Positions 40,642 through 49,860 of a stretch of DNA of 64,000 nt are shown here, piece by piece. Numbering within the stretch: position 1 is the first letter of the stretch; every line of letters starts with the position of its first letter. The position numbers and the translations under genes were made by a program. The notes under the pieces were generated by a model, which did not search any database, was not told the origin of the DNA, and was given only the letters and a program-made list of their open reading frames with translations. Location of the stretch: NCBI RefSeq assembly GCF_001484195.1, contig NZ_LLYW01000025.1, forward strand, positions 22,450 through 86,449. Direction: 5' to 3'. This DNA is from Thermococcus celericrescens. GTDB lineage: Archaea > Methanobacteriota_B > Thermococci > Thermococcales > Thermococcaceae.

Positions 40642-41505
40642 ATGAAGAGGTACGCGCTCCTTCTCATCGTAGTCCTTCTGGCCGGCGCGATGGCGGGCTG
40701 TCTCGGAGGGGGCGGCTCAAGCGCGACTCAAAGCACCACGGCAGAAAGCGAGAGCACCGCTCCAACCACAACCACCACCCACCAGACCACCACGACGCCG
40801 AGCCAGACCGTGACTGAAACCCCCGCGGGGCCGGATGTAAACGCCCTGCTACAAGGGGTATCCGAGATCAGGCAGTTCACATACACCAGCAACACCAGCC
40901 TTGAGATGTTCGTGGCGATCGAAGGGAACGGCACCTCCAAGGGGGACAACGTGACCCTCCGCATACTCGAAAGGGGATACATGGACTTTGAATCCTGGAG
41001 CGCCTGGATAAACTCGACAACAGTCAGTCTGCCAGATGGAGCGAAGACCAACACATCGAGGATCGTCGTCGGCAACGTCACCTACATCCAGACCATCGTC
41101 GGCTGGGTGAGGACGGAAGACAGTACCGCGAGCGATATCCTCTGGAGGTACAGTATCGTCGGCCTCGCCAGGGAATACCTGAAGGAAAAGCCAGATTCGG
41201 TCGAGACCGGGGCCGTCACGAAGCTGACCTATCGCATCCCGGACTACCGGATTAAGCCCCTCGCGATGGTTTATTTCGCGGCGTCACCCGACACCGTTGT
41301 ATACGTAAAGGACGGCCAGCTGGAGCTATGGTTCAGCGATGGAAGGCTTGTCGGGGGCAGACTGAGCTTCAGCGTTAGTTCGGAGACGAACGTTGATGAC
41401 CCAACCCTCGGTAAGATGACGATAAAGCAGGACGGGAAGTGGAGCGAGACATTCGAGATAGACTCAATAAACGAGAAGAGAAGTGTGAAGGAGCCATCTA
41501 CCTGA
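40642..41505 (+). CDS. Lipoprotein of unknown function
   Basis: 287 aa. The signal peptide MKRYALLLIVVLLAGAMAGC ends in a lipobox (AMAGC), so the Cys after residue 19 is probably lipidated. A Thr/Ser-rich linker of about 45 residues follows, then a domain of about 210 residues with several N-glycosylation sequons (NTSL, NGTSK, NVTL, NSTTV). The domain resembles bacterial LppX/LprG-like lipoproteins in layout, but I cannot assign it. Its 3' end overlaps the convergent moeB-like gene by eight bases. Confidence 0.75.
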   Translation: MKRYALLLIVVLLAGAMAGCLGGGGSSATQSTTAESESTAPTTTTTHQTTTTPSQTVTETPAGPDVNALLQGVSEIRQFTYTSNTSLEMFVAIEGNGTSKGDNVTLRILERGYMDFESWSAWINSTTVSLPDGAKTNTSRIVVGNVTYIQTIVGWVRTEDSTASDILWRYSIVGLAREYLKEKPDSVETGAVTKLTYRIPDYRIKPLAMVYFAASPDTVVYVKDGQLELWFSDGRLVGGRLSFSVSSETNVDDPTLGKMTIKQDGKWSETFEIDSINEKRSVKEPST

Positions 41506-42196
41506 GCTCAACGACGTCGAAGGTGTTGAAGGCAAGATCAACTATGAGAAGTTTGTTCAGCAGGGGCTCACCGATGCCTGTGAGGAGCTTCACGACCTCC
41601 ATCGCCTGAATCGAGCCGACGACTCCGGCCGTTGCACCGAGGATGGGGAATTTCTCCTTCTTTTTCCCCACCTTCGGAAAGATTTCGCGCAGGCTCTTGG
41701 TGACGCCAGGCACCACTGTCGTGACCTGGCCGAAGGTACCTTCCACGGCACCGTGAACGAGGGGCACGCGATTCCGCTGGGCGTAGTCGTCGAGCAGGAA
41801 GCGCGTCTCAAAGTTGTCGAGGCAGTCAACTATCACATCCACGCCCTCAAGAACCCCATCGATGTTCTCCTCGCTCAGCCTGCCGACGAATGTCTCGATT
41901 TCAATGTCGGAGTTGAAGCGCTCCAGCTTCCACCTGGCGGATAGTGGTTTCAGGTTCTTCCCTAAATCCTCCTCCCAGTGGAGTATCTGCCTGTTGAGGT
42001 TGCTGAGTTCGGGCTCCTGCTCGTCTATGAGGAGGAGTCTCCCTATCCCCGCGGCGGCGAGGTAGTAGGCGACGGGGCTTCCGAGGCCGCCGACACCGAC
42101 GACGGCCACCTTCGAACCCTTCAGCTTTTCCTGACCTTCCCGCCCGAAGATCATTATCTGCCTGTCGTAGCGCTCGATCTCCTTTCCGCTCAGCAT
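41498..42196 (-). CDS. moeB: MoeB/ThiF-family E1-like adenylyltransferase
   Basis: 232 aa. It adenylates the C-terminal glycine of a MoaD/SAMP-like carrier. The ATP site is VAVVGVGGLGSPVAYYLAAAG, with NLNRQILH holding the Arg and Lys/Gln contacts, and the metal-site Asp in VIVDCLDNFETR. A catalytic Cys equivalent is less obvious, and no zinc Cys pairs are seen, so this is a compact E1. ATG 42196 begins one base after the moaD stop. The product probably activates the MoaD next door. Confidence 0.9.
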   Translation of the reverse strand: MLSGKEIERYDRQIMIFGREGQEKLKGSKVAVVGVGGLGSPVAYYLAAAGIGRLLLIDEQEPELSNLNRQILHWEEDLGKNLKPLSARWKLERFNSDIEIETFVGRLSEENIDGVLEGVDVIVDCLDNFETRFLLDDYAQRNRVPLVHGAVEGTFGQVTTVVPGVTKSLREIFPKVGKKKEKFPILGATAGVVGSIQAMEVVKLLTGIGEPLLNKLLIVDLAFNTFDVVELR

Positions 42197-42197
42197 A

Positions 42198-42464
42198 TCA
42201 TCCACCGCTCACGGGGGGGAATAGCGCCACGATGTCGCCGTCCCTCAACACCTCGTCGAAGCGGACGTAGCGGCCGTTGCGGGAGACGTTGACGTCGGCG
42301 AGGTCGTCCTCCTCCGCGAAGACCTCGTTCCTGAGAACAGGATGCCTCTCCTTCAGCAGTTCGATGAGTTCGAGAACCGTTATCCCCTCTGGAACCTCAA
42401 GCTCCTCCTCGCCCTTCCCGACGAGGGAGCGGTAGCGGGCAAAATACCTGACCGTGACCCTCAT
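42198..42464 (-). CDS. moaD: MoaD/ThiS-family ubiquitin-like sulfur carrier
   Basis: 88 aa. A beta-grasp protein ending in the required Gly-Gly (FPPVSGG), which would be adenylated and turned into a thiocarboxylate for molybdopterin synthase or protein tagging. The N-terminus MRVTVRYFARYRSLVGKGEEE is typical of MoaD. It is followed at once by the E1 gene, making a two-gene operon. The archaeal SAMP role, conjugation to proteins, is possible but cannot be decided here. Confidence 0.92.
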   Translation of the reverse strand: MRVTVRYFARYRSLVGKGEEELEVPEGITVLELIELLKERHPVLRNEVFAEEDDLADVNVSRNGRYVRFDEVLRDGDIVALFPPVSGG

Positions 42465-42520
42465 TCACACCACCGGAAAAAGTTGGATGGAGGGTTAAAA
42501 AGGATTGCTGGACGGTTCCA

Positions 42521-43036
42521 CTACCACGGCACGCTCTTCCAGCCCATCCTATAGGCGAAGTAGTTGGCCCCCCAGTGGACGAAGGGCGAGACGACCAGGA
42601 GGAAGATTATCTGGCCCGAGTCGAGGGTTTTAACGGGATACGCGAGGGCCAGGGCCGCTATGAGAAAGCCGAGCTGGTCGAGGCCTATGGCCGGGGCGCC
42701 GCGGGGGAGGTTCGCGCGCCTCTTGAAGAAGCTCCCCACGAGGTCACCGAGAAGGGCACCGAACGAAAGCAGAAAAGCGAGCATGAGGGCGGTTTTAAGG
42801 GCCCCGTAGAAGCCCGGAGTGATGAAGTACTGAATGAGTCCCATGAGGGTTCCGGCAGAAACCCCACCGATGAGGCCGCGCCAGGTCTTTCCATCCCCGA
42901 ACACCCTTCGGCCGTCCCTCCAGTGTCTGCCGCCGTCTATGGGCCGCCCTCCTCCAACGAGCACGGGGGAGGCGTTGGCAACGTAGGCAGGTAGTATGTA
43001 CCAGAACGCCCAGAGGAGAGATGAAACGAACCCCAT
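42521..43036 (-). CDS. carS: CDP-archaeol synthase
   Basis: 171 aa, five or so helices. It makes CDP-archaeol from CTP and digeranylgeranylglyceryl phosphate, the activated precursor of archaeal polar lipids. Family text includes PAYVANASPVLVGGGRPIDG, RVFGDGKTWRGLIGGVSAG, GALLGDLVGSFFKRR and GLDQLGFL. The length fits the CarS (former DUF46) family. Confidence 0.92.
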   Translation of the reverse strand: MGFVSSLLWAFWYILPAYVANASPVLVGGGRPIDGGRHWRDGRRVFGDGKTWRGLIGGVSAGTLMGLIQYFITPGFYGALKTALMLAFLLSFGALLGDLVGSFFKRRANLPRGAPAIGLDQLGFLIAALALAYPVKTLDSGQIIFLLVVSPFVHWGANYFAYRMGWKSVPW

Positions 43037-43075
43037 TATTCCACCCGTCTGGAGTACAGACCGTCGGTTTTAAAG

Positions 43076-43597
43076 CTACCGCTTTTCACCCGATTCGAGG
43101 CAGTTGATAAGCCTCTCAAGGACCTCCCCATCCTCATGTTCTATTAGGAACTTCAGAATCCTACCGGCGAGTGCGTTTCCCTCCATTGCAAGTGCGATGC
43201 TTTCGCGTATTGACTCAGCCTCCTCTCCTTCTTCGCCCTCGAGTTCTAGCAAAGCCCTCTCGAGGTTGGCCCTCGTCTGCTGTATGTCCTCCATTATCTT
43301 CATGTAGTAGGCGGCCTGACGCCAGTCCTTCAGGAGCTTGGTGGCCCTGTAGTAGGCCTTCTTGTCGCCGGGCTTCTTTATCCTCACCACGAGCCCTATG
43401 CGCTCCATAAACTTGAGGGCGGTGCTCACGTGGGAGAGCGAGTATCCAGTGGTCTCCGCAATCTCACCCAGGCTCATCGGCTCGCTCGCAAGGAAGAGAA
43501 CCCCGTATATGTACCCGTAAAGCTCGTTGAAGCCGAAGCGTCTCGCGGCCCCGGCAAAGTGCTCCATGACTATTCTCTTGGCCTCCTCAATACCCAT
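43076..43597 (-). CDS. GbsR/MarR-type transcriptional regulator
   Basis: 173 aa. A winged helix with MSLGEIAETTGYSLSHVSTA and LKFMERIGLVVRIKKPGDKK fits the archaeal GbsR-like MarR group; a helical C-terminus is expected to dimerise. I start at ATG 43597 because GAGGTG stands six bases upstream; the TTG at 43633 would have no ribosome site. It is divergent from an RND exporter gene across a perfect palindrome. By context it probably controls that exporter and itself, perhaps in response to a hydrophobic ligand. Confidence 0.8.
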   Translation of the reverse strand: MGIEEAKRIVMEHFAGAARRFGFNELYGYIYGVLFLASEPMSLGEIAETTGYSLSHVSTALKFMERIGLVVRIKKPGDKKAYYRATKLLKDWRQAAYYMKIMEDIQQTRANLERALLELEGEEGEEAESIRESIALAMEGNALAGRILKFLIEHEDGEVLERLINCLESGEKR

Positions 43598-43650
43598 CGT
43601 CCGCACCTCGATTTCATCCGTCGCCTCTGACAAAAGGTTTTTAAGTTCTG

Positions 43651-43660
43651 CATATTTAAA
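43651..43660 (+). promoter_or_regulatory. TATA box of the RND exporter operon
   Basis: CATATTTAAA directly precedes the palindromic operator. The start codon lies about 40 bp downstream. Confidence 0.55.
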
Positions 43661-43682
43661 ACTTTCGGAAGTTTCCGAAAGT
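43661..43682. promoter_or_regulatory. 22-bp perfect palindrome, likely operator of the GbsR/MarR regulator
   Basis: Arms ACTTTCGGAA and TTCCGAAAGT are separated by two bases (GT). It starts immediately downstream of the exporter TATA box, so a bound dimer would block RNA polymerase. The position between the regulator and the exporter argues for autoregulation. Confidence 0.7.
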
Positions 43683-43696
43683 TTGGAGGTAAGCTC

Positions 43697-45964
43697 ATGG
43701 ACGTGCTCAGGGGAGCGGCGAGGGTTATAGTCAGGTACAGGGTTGCCTTCGCGCTGATAGCACTGTTTCTGCTAGTCGTCTCCATCTATGGAATGAGCCA
43801 GCTTCGCTTTGAGAGCGACCTCAGCTCAATGCTCCCCGAGGGCAACCCGGCCATAGACGACTACAACGCCCTGCAGAACGAGTTCCAGAGCGGCGACAGC
43901 ACGATAATCGTGGTGAAGATAGACTCAATCGAACCGGGCGGCGTTTACGACATCCGCGACCCGCAGGTTATAGAGGCAGTTTACGAGCTGGAGCAGCGGC
44001 TCAGGGAAAGGGAGTACGTAACGGATACGATCAGCATAGCCGACGTGTACATGCAGGTCCTCGGCAGGCTTCCCAGGACGGAAGAGGAGGCCAGGTTCGT
44101 CCTCGACATGCTCCCACCCGAGCGGAGGTACTCCCTGGTCAGCAGGGACTACACGATGACGATGATACTCGTCACGATAAGCAGGGAGAAGAAAACGGAG
44201 ACGCTCGTGAGGGTGTACGAGGGAATCCAGGAGGACATGGAGAGCGTCAAGTTTCCAAAGAACGTCGAGATAATCCAGACCGGGAACATAGGCATAACAT
44301 ACCGCATCCTCCAGCTCCTCCAGAGCGACCTCAACAAGACCATGGCCATATCCTTCGTCCTCGTCATCGCACTCCTGCTCTACTTCTACCGCTCCCCGGT
44401 AAAAGCCGCCATCCCCCTCATTCCCCTCGTCTTCGGGGTGGCCATGACGCTTGGATTCATGGGGCTGGCGGGCATTCCCCTAGACCTGGCGACGACCACG
44501 ATAGGCGCGATGCTCATCGGTATGGGAATAGACTACGGCATCCACGTCACGAACCGCTACTACGAGGAGAGGCGCAACGGCAGGGACATCGAAGAGGCCG
44601 CGGCGGAGGCGGTCGCCGAAACGGGGAAAGCACTCCTCGGCGCGGCGCTTACGACAATAGCGGGCTTCGCGGCCATGTACCTCTCCACCCTCCCCATGCT
44701 CCACAACCTCGCAACCACACTCATCCTCGGTCTGAGCCTGGCTGCCCTCAACGCCGTTGTGATAACCCCCGCGGTCATAATTCTGGAGGAGGACGTTATG
44801 AAGAAGCTGAGGGGACACTACGTTCCCCCAGAAGTACGCTCGAGCTCGGGATTTATAGGAAGCGCCTTCCACTCCCTTGGGAAGGCGATAAAGGCAAGGC
44901 CCCACGCGTTTCTCGGGGCGGTTTTTCTGGTCACCCTAATCTTCGCCTACGGTGTGACCCAGGTTACAACCGAGGTGAGGCTGGAAAAGTTCATCCCCCC
45001 AGGAATGCCCGAGATAGAGGCAATCACGGACGTGAGAACCGAGTTTGGAGGCCAGGACGAGCTGTACGTGCTGGTGAGGGCGGACGACGTTAGGAACCCC
45101 GCCATCGTGAGGGCCATGTACCGCTTCGAGAATCAGGTGAAGGCGGACTCCTACTACAACGGGGTTTTCAGCTCCGAAAGCCTGGCCGACGTCGTTTACA
45201 GGCAGTACGGCTACATTCCAAACGACGATGAAAAGATAAAGGCGGCATTGGCCTCATACCAGGGATCCGGCCTGGTCTCATCGGATTACTCAATGGCAAT
45301 AATCAAGTTCACGGGGGACTTCGGCGGTGCGAGTATGGACGAGTTCAGGAGGATAATGCGCTATTTCGAGGATGAGACCGCGCTGGCCCAGGGGACGGAG
45401 TTTCCGCCCGGGGTGAGGCTGGCCCTGACAGGCGATCTGTACCTGAACTACGTCCTCGACCAGCTCACCAGCGTTGAGATAAATCGCATCTCCACCTACG
45501 GAACGATCTTCGTTGTCCTCATCGTCATGCTCCTCTTCAGAAGAATCCGGGTGGCCTTGGCAATGATAACCCCCATGTTCCTCGGGGCGCTCTGGACCGT
45601 GGGCTTCATGGGGCTCGCGGGCATTCCATTCACCCAGAGCCTCGCGGGGGTTATATCCATGATAGTCGGCCTGGGCGTCGATTACGGCATGCACCTCACC
45701 CACCGCTTCCTGGAGGAGATGAACGAGGGCAGCACGCGGCCGATAGTCACGGCCGTAGGAAGCGTTGGGCCGGGCATACTCGCCGGCGCGCTGACGACCG
45801 CGGGAGGATTTCTGGCGCTCCTCGCGGGCGAGCTTCCAACGATACACGACTTCGGGGTAACCCTTGCCTTTGGAATATTCGCCTCGATGATGGCCGCGTA
45901 CCTCGTCACGCCCGCGCTGCTGCAGGTCTTCTACGGACGGAATATCGGAGGTGATAGGGGATGA
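43697..45964 (+). CDS. RND superfamily exporter (archaeal hydrophobe/amphiphile efflux type)
   Basis: 755 aa. Two homologous halves each contain one helix, a large extracytoplasmic domain and five helices. Repeated motifs are LATTTIGAMLIGMGIDYGIH in the first half and LAGVISMIVGLGVDYGMH in the second, with the Asp residues expected for proton coupling. FESDLSSMLPEGNPAIDDY fits the MMPL-like HAE3 family. It probably moves lipids or other hydrophobic molecules. It overlaps its partner gene by four bases. Confidence 0.88.
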   Translation: MDVLRGAARVIVRYRVAFALIALFLLVVSIYGMSQLRFESDLSSMLPEGNPAIDDYNALQNEFQSGDSTIIVVKIDSIEPGGVYDIRDPQVIEAVYELEQRLREREYVTDTISIADVYMQVLGRLPRTEEEARFVLDMLPPERRYSLVSRDYTMTMILVTISREKKTETLVRVYEGIQEDMESVKFPKNVEIIQTGNIGITYRILQLLQSDLNKTMAISFVLVIALLLYFYRSPVKAAIPLIPLVFGVAMTLGFMGLAGIPLDLATTTIGAMLIGMGIDYGIHVTNRYYEERRNGRDIEEAAAEAVAETGKALLGAALTTIAGFAAMYLSTLPMLHNLATTLILGLSLAALNAVVITPAVIILEEDVMKKLRGHYVPPEVRSSSGFIGSAFHSLGKAIKARPHAFLGAVFLVTLIFAYGVTQVTTEVRLEKFIPPGMPEIEAITDVRTEFGGQDELYVLVRADDVRNPAIVRAMYRFENQVKADSYYNGVFSSESLADVVYRQYGYIPNDDEKIKAALASYQGSGLVSSDYSMAIIKFTGDFGGASMDEFRRIMRYFEDETALAQGTEFPPGVRLALTGDLYLNYVLDQLTSVEINRISTYGTIFVVLIVMLLFRRIRVALAMITPMFLGALWTVGFMGLAGIPFTQSLAGVISMIVGLGVDYGMHLTHRFLEEMNEGSTRPIVTAVGSVGPGILAGALTTAGGFLALLAGELPTIHDFGVTLAFGIFASMMAAYLVTPALLQVFYGRNIGGDRG

Positions 45965-48333
45965 AAAAGGCCGCGTTCATGGTCATTTTAATGCTCATTC
46001 TCCCGCTGGGAGGAAAGCTTGCCCTTGCAACGTACGAGGCCCTCCTCTTCGACGGATACATGGATAAAGGGGAATCGATCCTAGTGGGGCCCCTCGTGAT
46101 AACCCTAGTGGACACGACGGTCAACTACACCACGGGGGATGAATACGCACTGTTCATAATAACAAAGGACGGTCAGCTAATCGGAGGAAAGTACGTGACC
46201 ATATACGTCCCGGATCCCGAAAAGATGGCACGTCTTCTGGCAAATCCGGAGTTCCTGGTGGCCCTGGCCGAAACCCAGGGCTATGACGTGGAGGAGTGCG
46301 CGGGATACGTGAACGACACCGCGGAGTTCAACGCCTGCCTGCTGGCCAACGCCTACGGCTTTTACCAGTGGCTCAACCACGCGTCCCCCGAGGAGATAGC
46401 AAAGGCGGTTATGCAGACCATAGACGAACATCCGGAGCTTGGAATAACGAAGGAGGACGTTACCAAACCGATAACATACCCCGAATCGATGCCGATCAAA
46501 GAGGGCGATACCGTGGAGTTCATGGTGGACAACAGAACGGTCACGCTGAGCGTTCCCGAGGTCTACCCAAACGTCGCCAGGGTGATTGTGAACGGACCTC
46601 CCCAGTGGAAGGGAGCCACGGCCCCCGGAAACATCGTATCGACCGTCAGGATCACGGAATACGTATATCCCGGGGACACCGCGACGGTGGAGGTGACGCT
46701 GAAGAACGAGGGTGCCACGAAGGCCAGATACGTTAACGTCTTCGTATCCCCCGAACCGATAGCGTTCAACAACACGCCTTCCCTCGCCAGCGGTCTCTCC
46801 GCAGTTCTCTCCCAGGGCAAGTTCTCTCAGGAGGTCTTCTATCCAAAGTGGAGCTCGGTCCAGTACGTGGAGTACATCGAACCCAAGGGAAGCACCACGC
46901 TGACCTTCAAGATTAGGGTAAACCCCAACGCAGACATCGGGATATACCCCGTGTACGTGGGCATCATCTACTTCACCGGCGTGGGAGAAAACATGCGTAT
47001 GGTTCAGTCATACAACGTGGTCGCGCTGAGGATATACCAGAAGCGCAGTGCGTTCGTTGAGATAACCCGGGTCGAGACGGAACCGATGGAGATAAGCCCT
47101 GGGGACACCTTCACCGTGCGCTTTACCCTGGAGAACCCCGGCGCCGAGCCGGTTAAGGCCCTCAGCCTGAAGATAAGCTCATACAAAGTGCCCGTCCAGG
47201 GAGAGATAAAGAACGTTGACCTCTCGGCACTCTCGCAGCTTCCGCTGCAGGGGAGCGAGCAGCTCAGCGGAAGCCTTCAGGACGCGCTCAATCAGATAAT
47301 GGCCCAGCTCGCCAAGCAGAACATAGAGGCATTCCTGCCCATTGGAGAGGACAACGTGAAGTACGTGGCGGAACTTCAGCCGGGAGATAAAACAACCCTC
47401 GAGTTCAGAATCAAGGCCAACGACAGGCTGGAGAACGGCATATACCCGCTCAGGATAGAGCTGAAGTACCTCACCGAACCGAGCGAGGAAGAGATAACCG
47501 ACGAAAGGCTGGTGGGAATAGACGTAACCGGAAGGGCGCAACTGATACTCTCAAAGGTCTCAACGTCCCCTGGCAAGATAATCCCCGGAACCGACAACAT
47601 CGAGGTTGATTTCCAGGTGGACAACGTCGGGACCGGGACTGCAAGGACAGTGATAGTGAAACCAATGCCGGAGTGGCCCTTCTCGCTCAGCGAGAGCAGC
47701 GAGCAGATGCTCGGCCTCGGAAGCCTGGGGAAAGGCGACTCCGCCCAGTCATCCTTCAAGATAAACGTCGCCAATAACGCCAGTTCGGGAACCTACGAGA
47801 TACCGCTGCTCGTGACCTACACCAACGACCTCGGCATAACGAAGAACGTCACGCTCAAGGTTCCGGTCATAATCGGCGCGAAGCCTAACATCGAGGTGGT
47901 CGGGGTACGCTTCGACCCCGAACCCCTCCAGGGAGAGGCCGTCAACGTCTACATCAAACTGAAGAACACCGGCGGCGAGAAGGCTACAAGCGTTCTCATC
48001 GAGGGCGTCGTGAAGGCGGATCAGCCCTTCAGCCTGGACAAGAGGACGGATTACATCGGCGATCTCGCCCCGGGGGCGGTCGGGGAAGGCGTGATAGTCC
48101 TCAAGATAGACAAGAACGCGATACCCAAGGACTACAGCATAGGACTGCGGATAAGGGCCGTCGGTGACCCCAACCAGGGGGACGACAACGTCTACGTCTT
48201 CGAGAGAACCGTCGTCATGACCGTGGGGGAGAACACGAAGACCGAGAGCAACCTCAGAAACCTGGCGATCGCCATCGGGGCCCTGGTGGTTGTAGTGGTG
48301 CTCTACACGTACATGAGGGGCCGGAAAAAGTGA
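45961..48333 (+). CDS. Secreted CARDB/NEW1-like protein paired with the RND exporter
   Basis: 790 aa. Signal peptide (MKKAAFMVILMLILPLGGKLALA), an N-terminal unknown domain of about 210 residues, then repeated beta-sandwich domains with the pattern PGDTATVEVTLKNEGATKAR, SPGDTFTVRFTLENPGAEPV, DNIEVDFQVDNVGTGTARTV and EAVNVYIKLKNTGGEKATS. One C-terminal helix (LAIAIGALVVVVVLYTYM) anchors it. Translation is coupled to the exporter (ATGA), so it probably acts as the extracellular partner of that pump. Confidence 0.82.
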   Translation: MKKAAFMVILMLILPLGGKLALATYEALLFDGYMDKGESILVGPLVITLVDTTVNYTTGDEYALFIITKDGQLIGGKYVTIYVPDPEKMARLLANPEFLVALAETQGYDVEECAGYVNDTAEFNACLLANAYGFYQWLNHASPEEIAKAVMQTIDEHPELGITKEDVTKPITYPESMPIKEGDTVEFMVDNRTVTLSVPEVYPNVARVIVNGPPQWKGATAPGNIVSTVRITEYVYPGDTATVEVTLKNEGATKARYVNVFVSPEPIAFNNTPSLASGLSAVLSQGKFSQEVFYPKWSSVQYVEYIEPKGSTTLTFKIRVNPNADIGIYPVYVGIIYFTGVGENMRMVQSYNVVALRIYQKRSAFVEITRVETEPMEISPGDTFTVRFTLENPGAEPVKALSLKISSYKVPVQGEIKNVDLSALSQLPLQGSEQLSGSLQDALNQIMAQLAKQNIEAFLPIGEDNVKYVAELQPGDKTTLEFRIKANDRLENGIYPLRIELKYLTEPSEEEITDERLVGIDVTGRAQLILSKVSTSPGKIIPGTDNIEVDFQVDNVGTGTARTVIVKPMPEWPFSLSESSEQMLGLGSLGKGDSAQSSFKINVANNASSGTYEIPLLVTYTNDLGITKNVTLKVPVIIGAKPNIEVVGVRFDPEPLQGEAVNVYIKLKNTGGEKATSVLIEGVVKADQPFSLDKRTDYIGDLAPGAVGEGVIVLKIDKNAIPKDYSIGLRIRAVGDPNQGDDNVYVFERTVVMTVGENTKTESNLRNLAIAIGALVVVVVLYTYMRGRKK

Positions 48334-48383
48334 GCGGGAAACCTTTAAACGACCTTTGAAGAAAGAAAGAACACGGTGGGAAA

Positions 48384-49289
48384 ATGAAACTCAGATACAT
48401 AATCGTCGGGCTGGCACTGGTCTTCATCGTATGGGCCGGGTACGTTGTCTACGCCGCCTCGACGCTGAGCCCGTCGATCAACGCCCAGTGGGGCTACGTG
48501 GACGAGGAAACAACCGAGATATGGATAGACGCAAAGCTCAACAGGCCCCTCCTCATCCCCGCCTCGATAGAGAACGTGACTATAGAGTTCACCGGGATAC
48601 CCATCGCACGGGTCGAGAGGTTCGACTACAGCGCAACCGGCAGCGACGTGAGTATGGTTATGGCAATCGATAACCACAACCTCGTTCGCTCCCTCGCCAG
48701 GTACCTCGATGAGGGACAGCGGGGCACGGTTCTCATAACCCTCCACGGGAAGCTCCTGAAGGTGATACCCGTCGATGCGGACATTCAGCAGGAGATAAGT
48801 GAGAACGTGCTGGCGTACCTCAACTTCACCGCGGAGAGCAAGGAGCTCGCCGGAGGGCTAGTCAAGAGCCCTGCGCTGGTTGAGACGACCTTTGACTGGG
48901 CCGGTGAGAGGGACGGAAAGGCCGTTATCACAGCCCACATGAAGTTCTACAATCCCAACCGGTTCCCAATTCCGGTGAGCAACGTGAGCTTCGACGCCTA
49001 CGCCAGCGGTATCAGAATCGGCTACGGGAAGACCATCAAAGGGGCAATCATACCAGCCAACGGCTACGCAACCATCGACGTCGAAACCTACATCGAAGAG
49101 GACTCCCTGCCGAAGGTCTGGGAGATACACATCAAGAGCGGTGAGGTCAGCAAGGTCAGGGCGGATATATTCTTCGACCTGAACGTTATGGACCAGCACT
49201 ACAGCGTGAAACTCGCCAGCTACGAAGAAACCATCCAAACAGACATAATGGGCGAGCTCAACAGGATGCTCGGGGATATGCTCGGATGA
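48384..49289 (+). CDS. LEA14-like (WHy-domain) membrane-anchored protein
   Basis: 301 aa. The N-terminal helix MKLRYIIVGLALVFIVWAGY is a signal anchor. The rest is beta-rich, with MKFYNPNRFPIPVSNVSFDA in the second half, a typical LEA14/WHy sequence (NPN-x-PI). Such domains are thought to bind water or stabilise membranes and proteins. The start follows GTGGGAAA. It lies 50 bp after the exporter operon, with its own TTTAAAC promoter near 48340. Confidence 0.75.
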   Translation: MKLRYIIVGLALVFIVWAGYVVYAASTLSPSINAQWGYVDEETTEIWIDAKLNRPLLIPASIENVTIEFTGIPIARVERFDYSATGSDVSMVMAIDNHNLVRSLARYLDEGQRGTVLITLHGKLLKVIPVDADIQQEISENVLAYLNFTAESKELAGGLVKSPALVETTFDWAGERDGKAVITAHMKFYNPNRFPIPVSNVSFDAYASGIRIGYGKTIKGAIIPANGYATIDVETYIEEDSLPKVWEIHIKSGEVSKVRADIFFDLNVMDQHYSVKLASYEETIQTDIMGELNRMLGDMLG

Positions 49290-49332
49290 AAGTTTTTAAG
49301 GGGCCTTTCTTTTTCCCTCTCTGGTGAGAAAA

Positions 49333-49851
49333 ATGAACGTGAGAGAGATTCACGAGTTCCTCAACGAGATGTGGGAGAGCATATTCACCCTCAACGAGGA
49401 GCTTAAGCTCGAGCTCCCGAGGGAGGGCTTCAGGGTAGAGGACGTTGAGGAGGCCTTCGGTGCATACCTCTTCCTGGACGGCGAGTGGAGGCTCATGAAG
49501 TACCCGCACCCGGCCTTCGAGATAAAGCCCCAGATTGAGGTTGGCGCGACGCCGGAGAGCTACTACTTCGTCGTCGCGGTTCCAAAGGAAAGGATAAGCG
49601 AGAACTTCGTGGGCCTGTTCGTTGAGATATTCCCAAGGAGCTTCATATACGGCGCCCAGGATTTCCTCAGCGACGTATACAACTGGAGGCGCGACGGAAG
49701 GGTCTCCCCAACCGAGATACTTGAAAAAATCGAAGGGAGCAGTGAAAACCTCTTCCAGTTCGAGGCGAACTTCGGGAGCGCCGGGGCACTGAAGCAGGGG
49801 ATTCTGAGGCTGATAGACCTCGGGAAGCGCTTTGAAATCTTCGACCTCTGA
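49333..49851 (+). CDS. Conserved Thermococcales protein of unknown function
   Basis: 172 aa soluble protein without signal or membrane helices. Text such as IHEFLNEMWESIFTLNEELK and AFEIKPQIEVGATPESYYFV is not a family I can name; it may be DUF3201, from memory. The start ATG 49333 follows GGTGAG. It is nine bases upstream of the RNA methyltransferase gene and probably in the same operon. Confidence 0.6.
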   Translation: MNVREIHEFLNEMWESIFTLNEELKLELPREGFRVEDVEEAFGAYLFLDGEWRLMKYPHPAFEIKPQIEVGATPESYYFVVAVPKERISENFVGLFVEIFPRSFIYGAQDFLSDVYNWRRDGRVSPTEILEKIEGSSENLFQFEANFGSAGALKQGILRLIDLGKRFEIFDL

Positions 49852-49860
49852 GGTGTCGCC

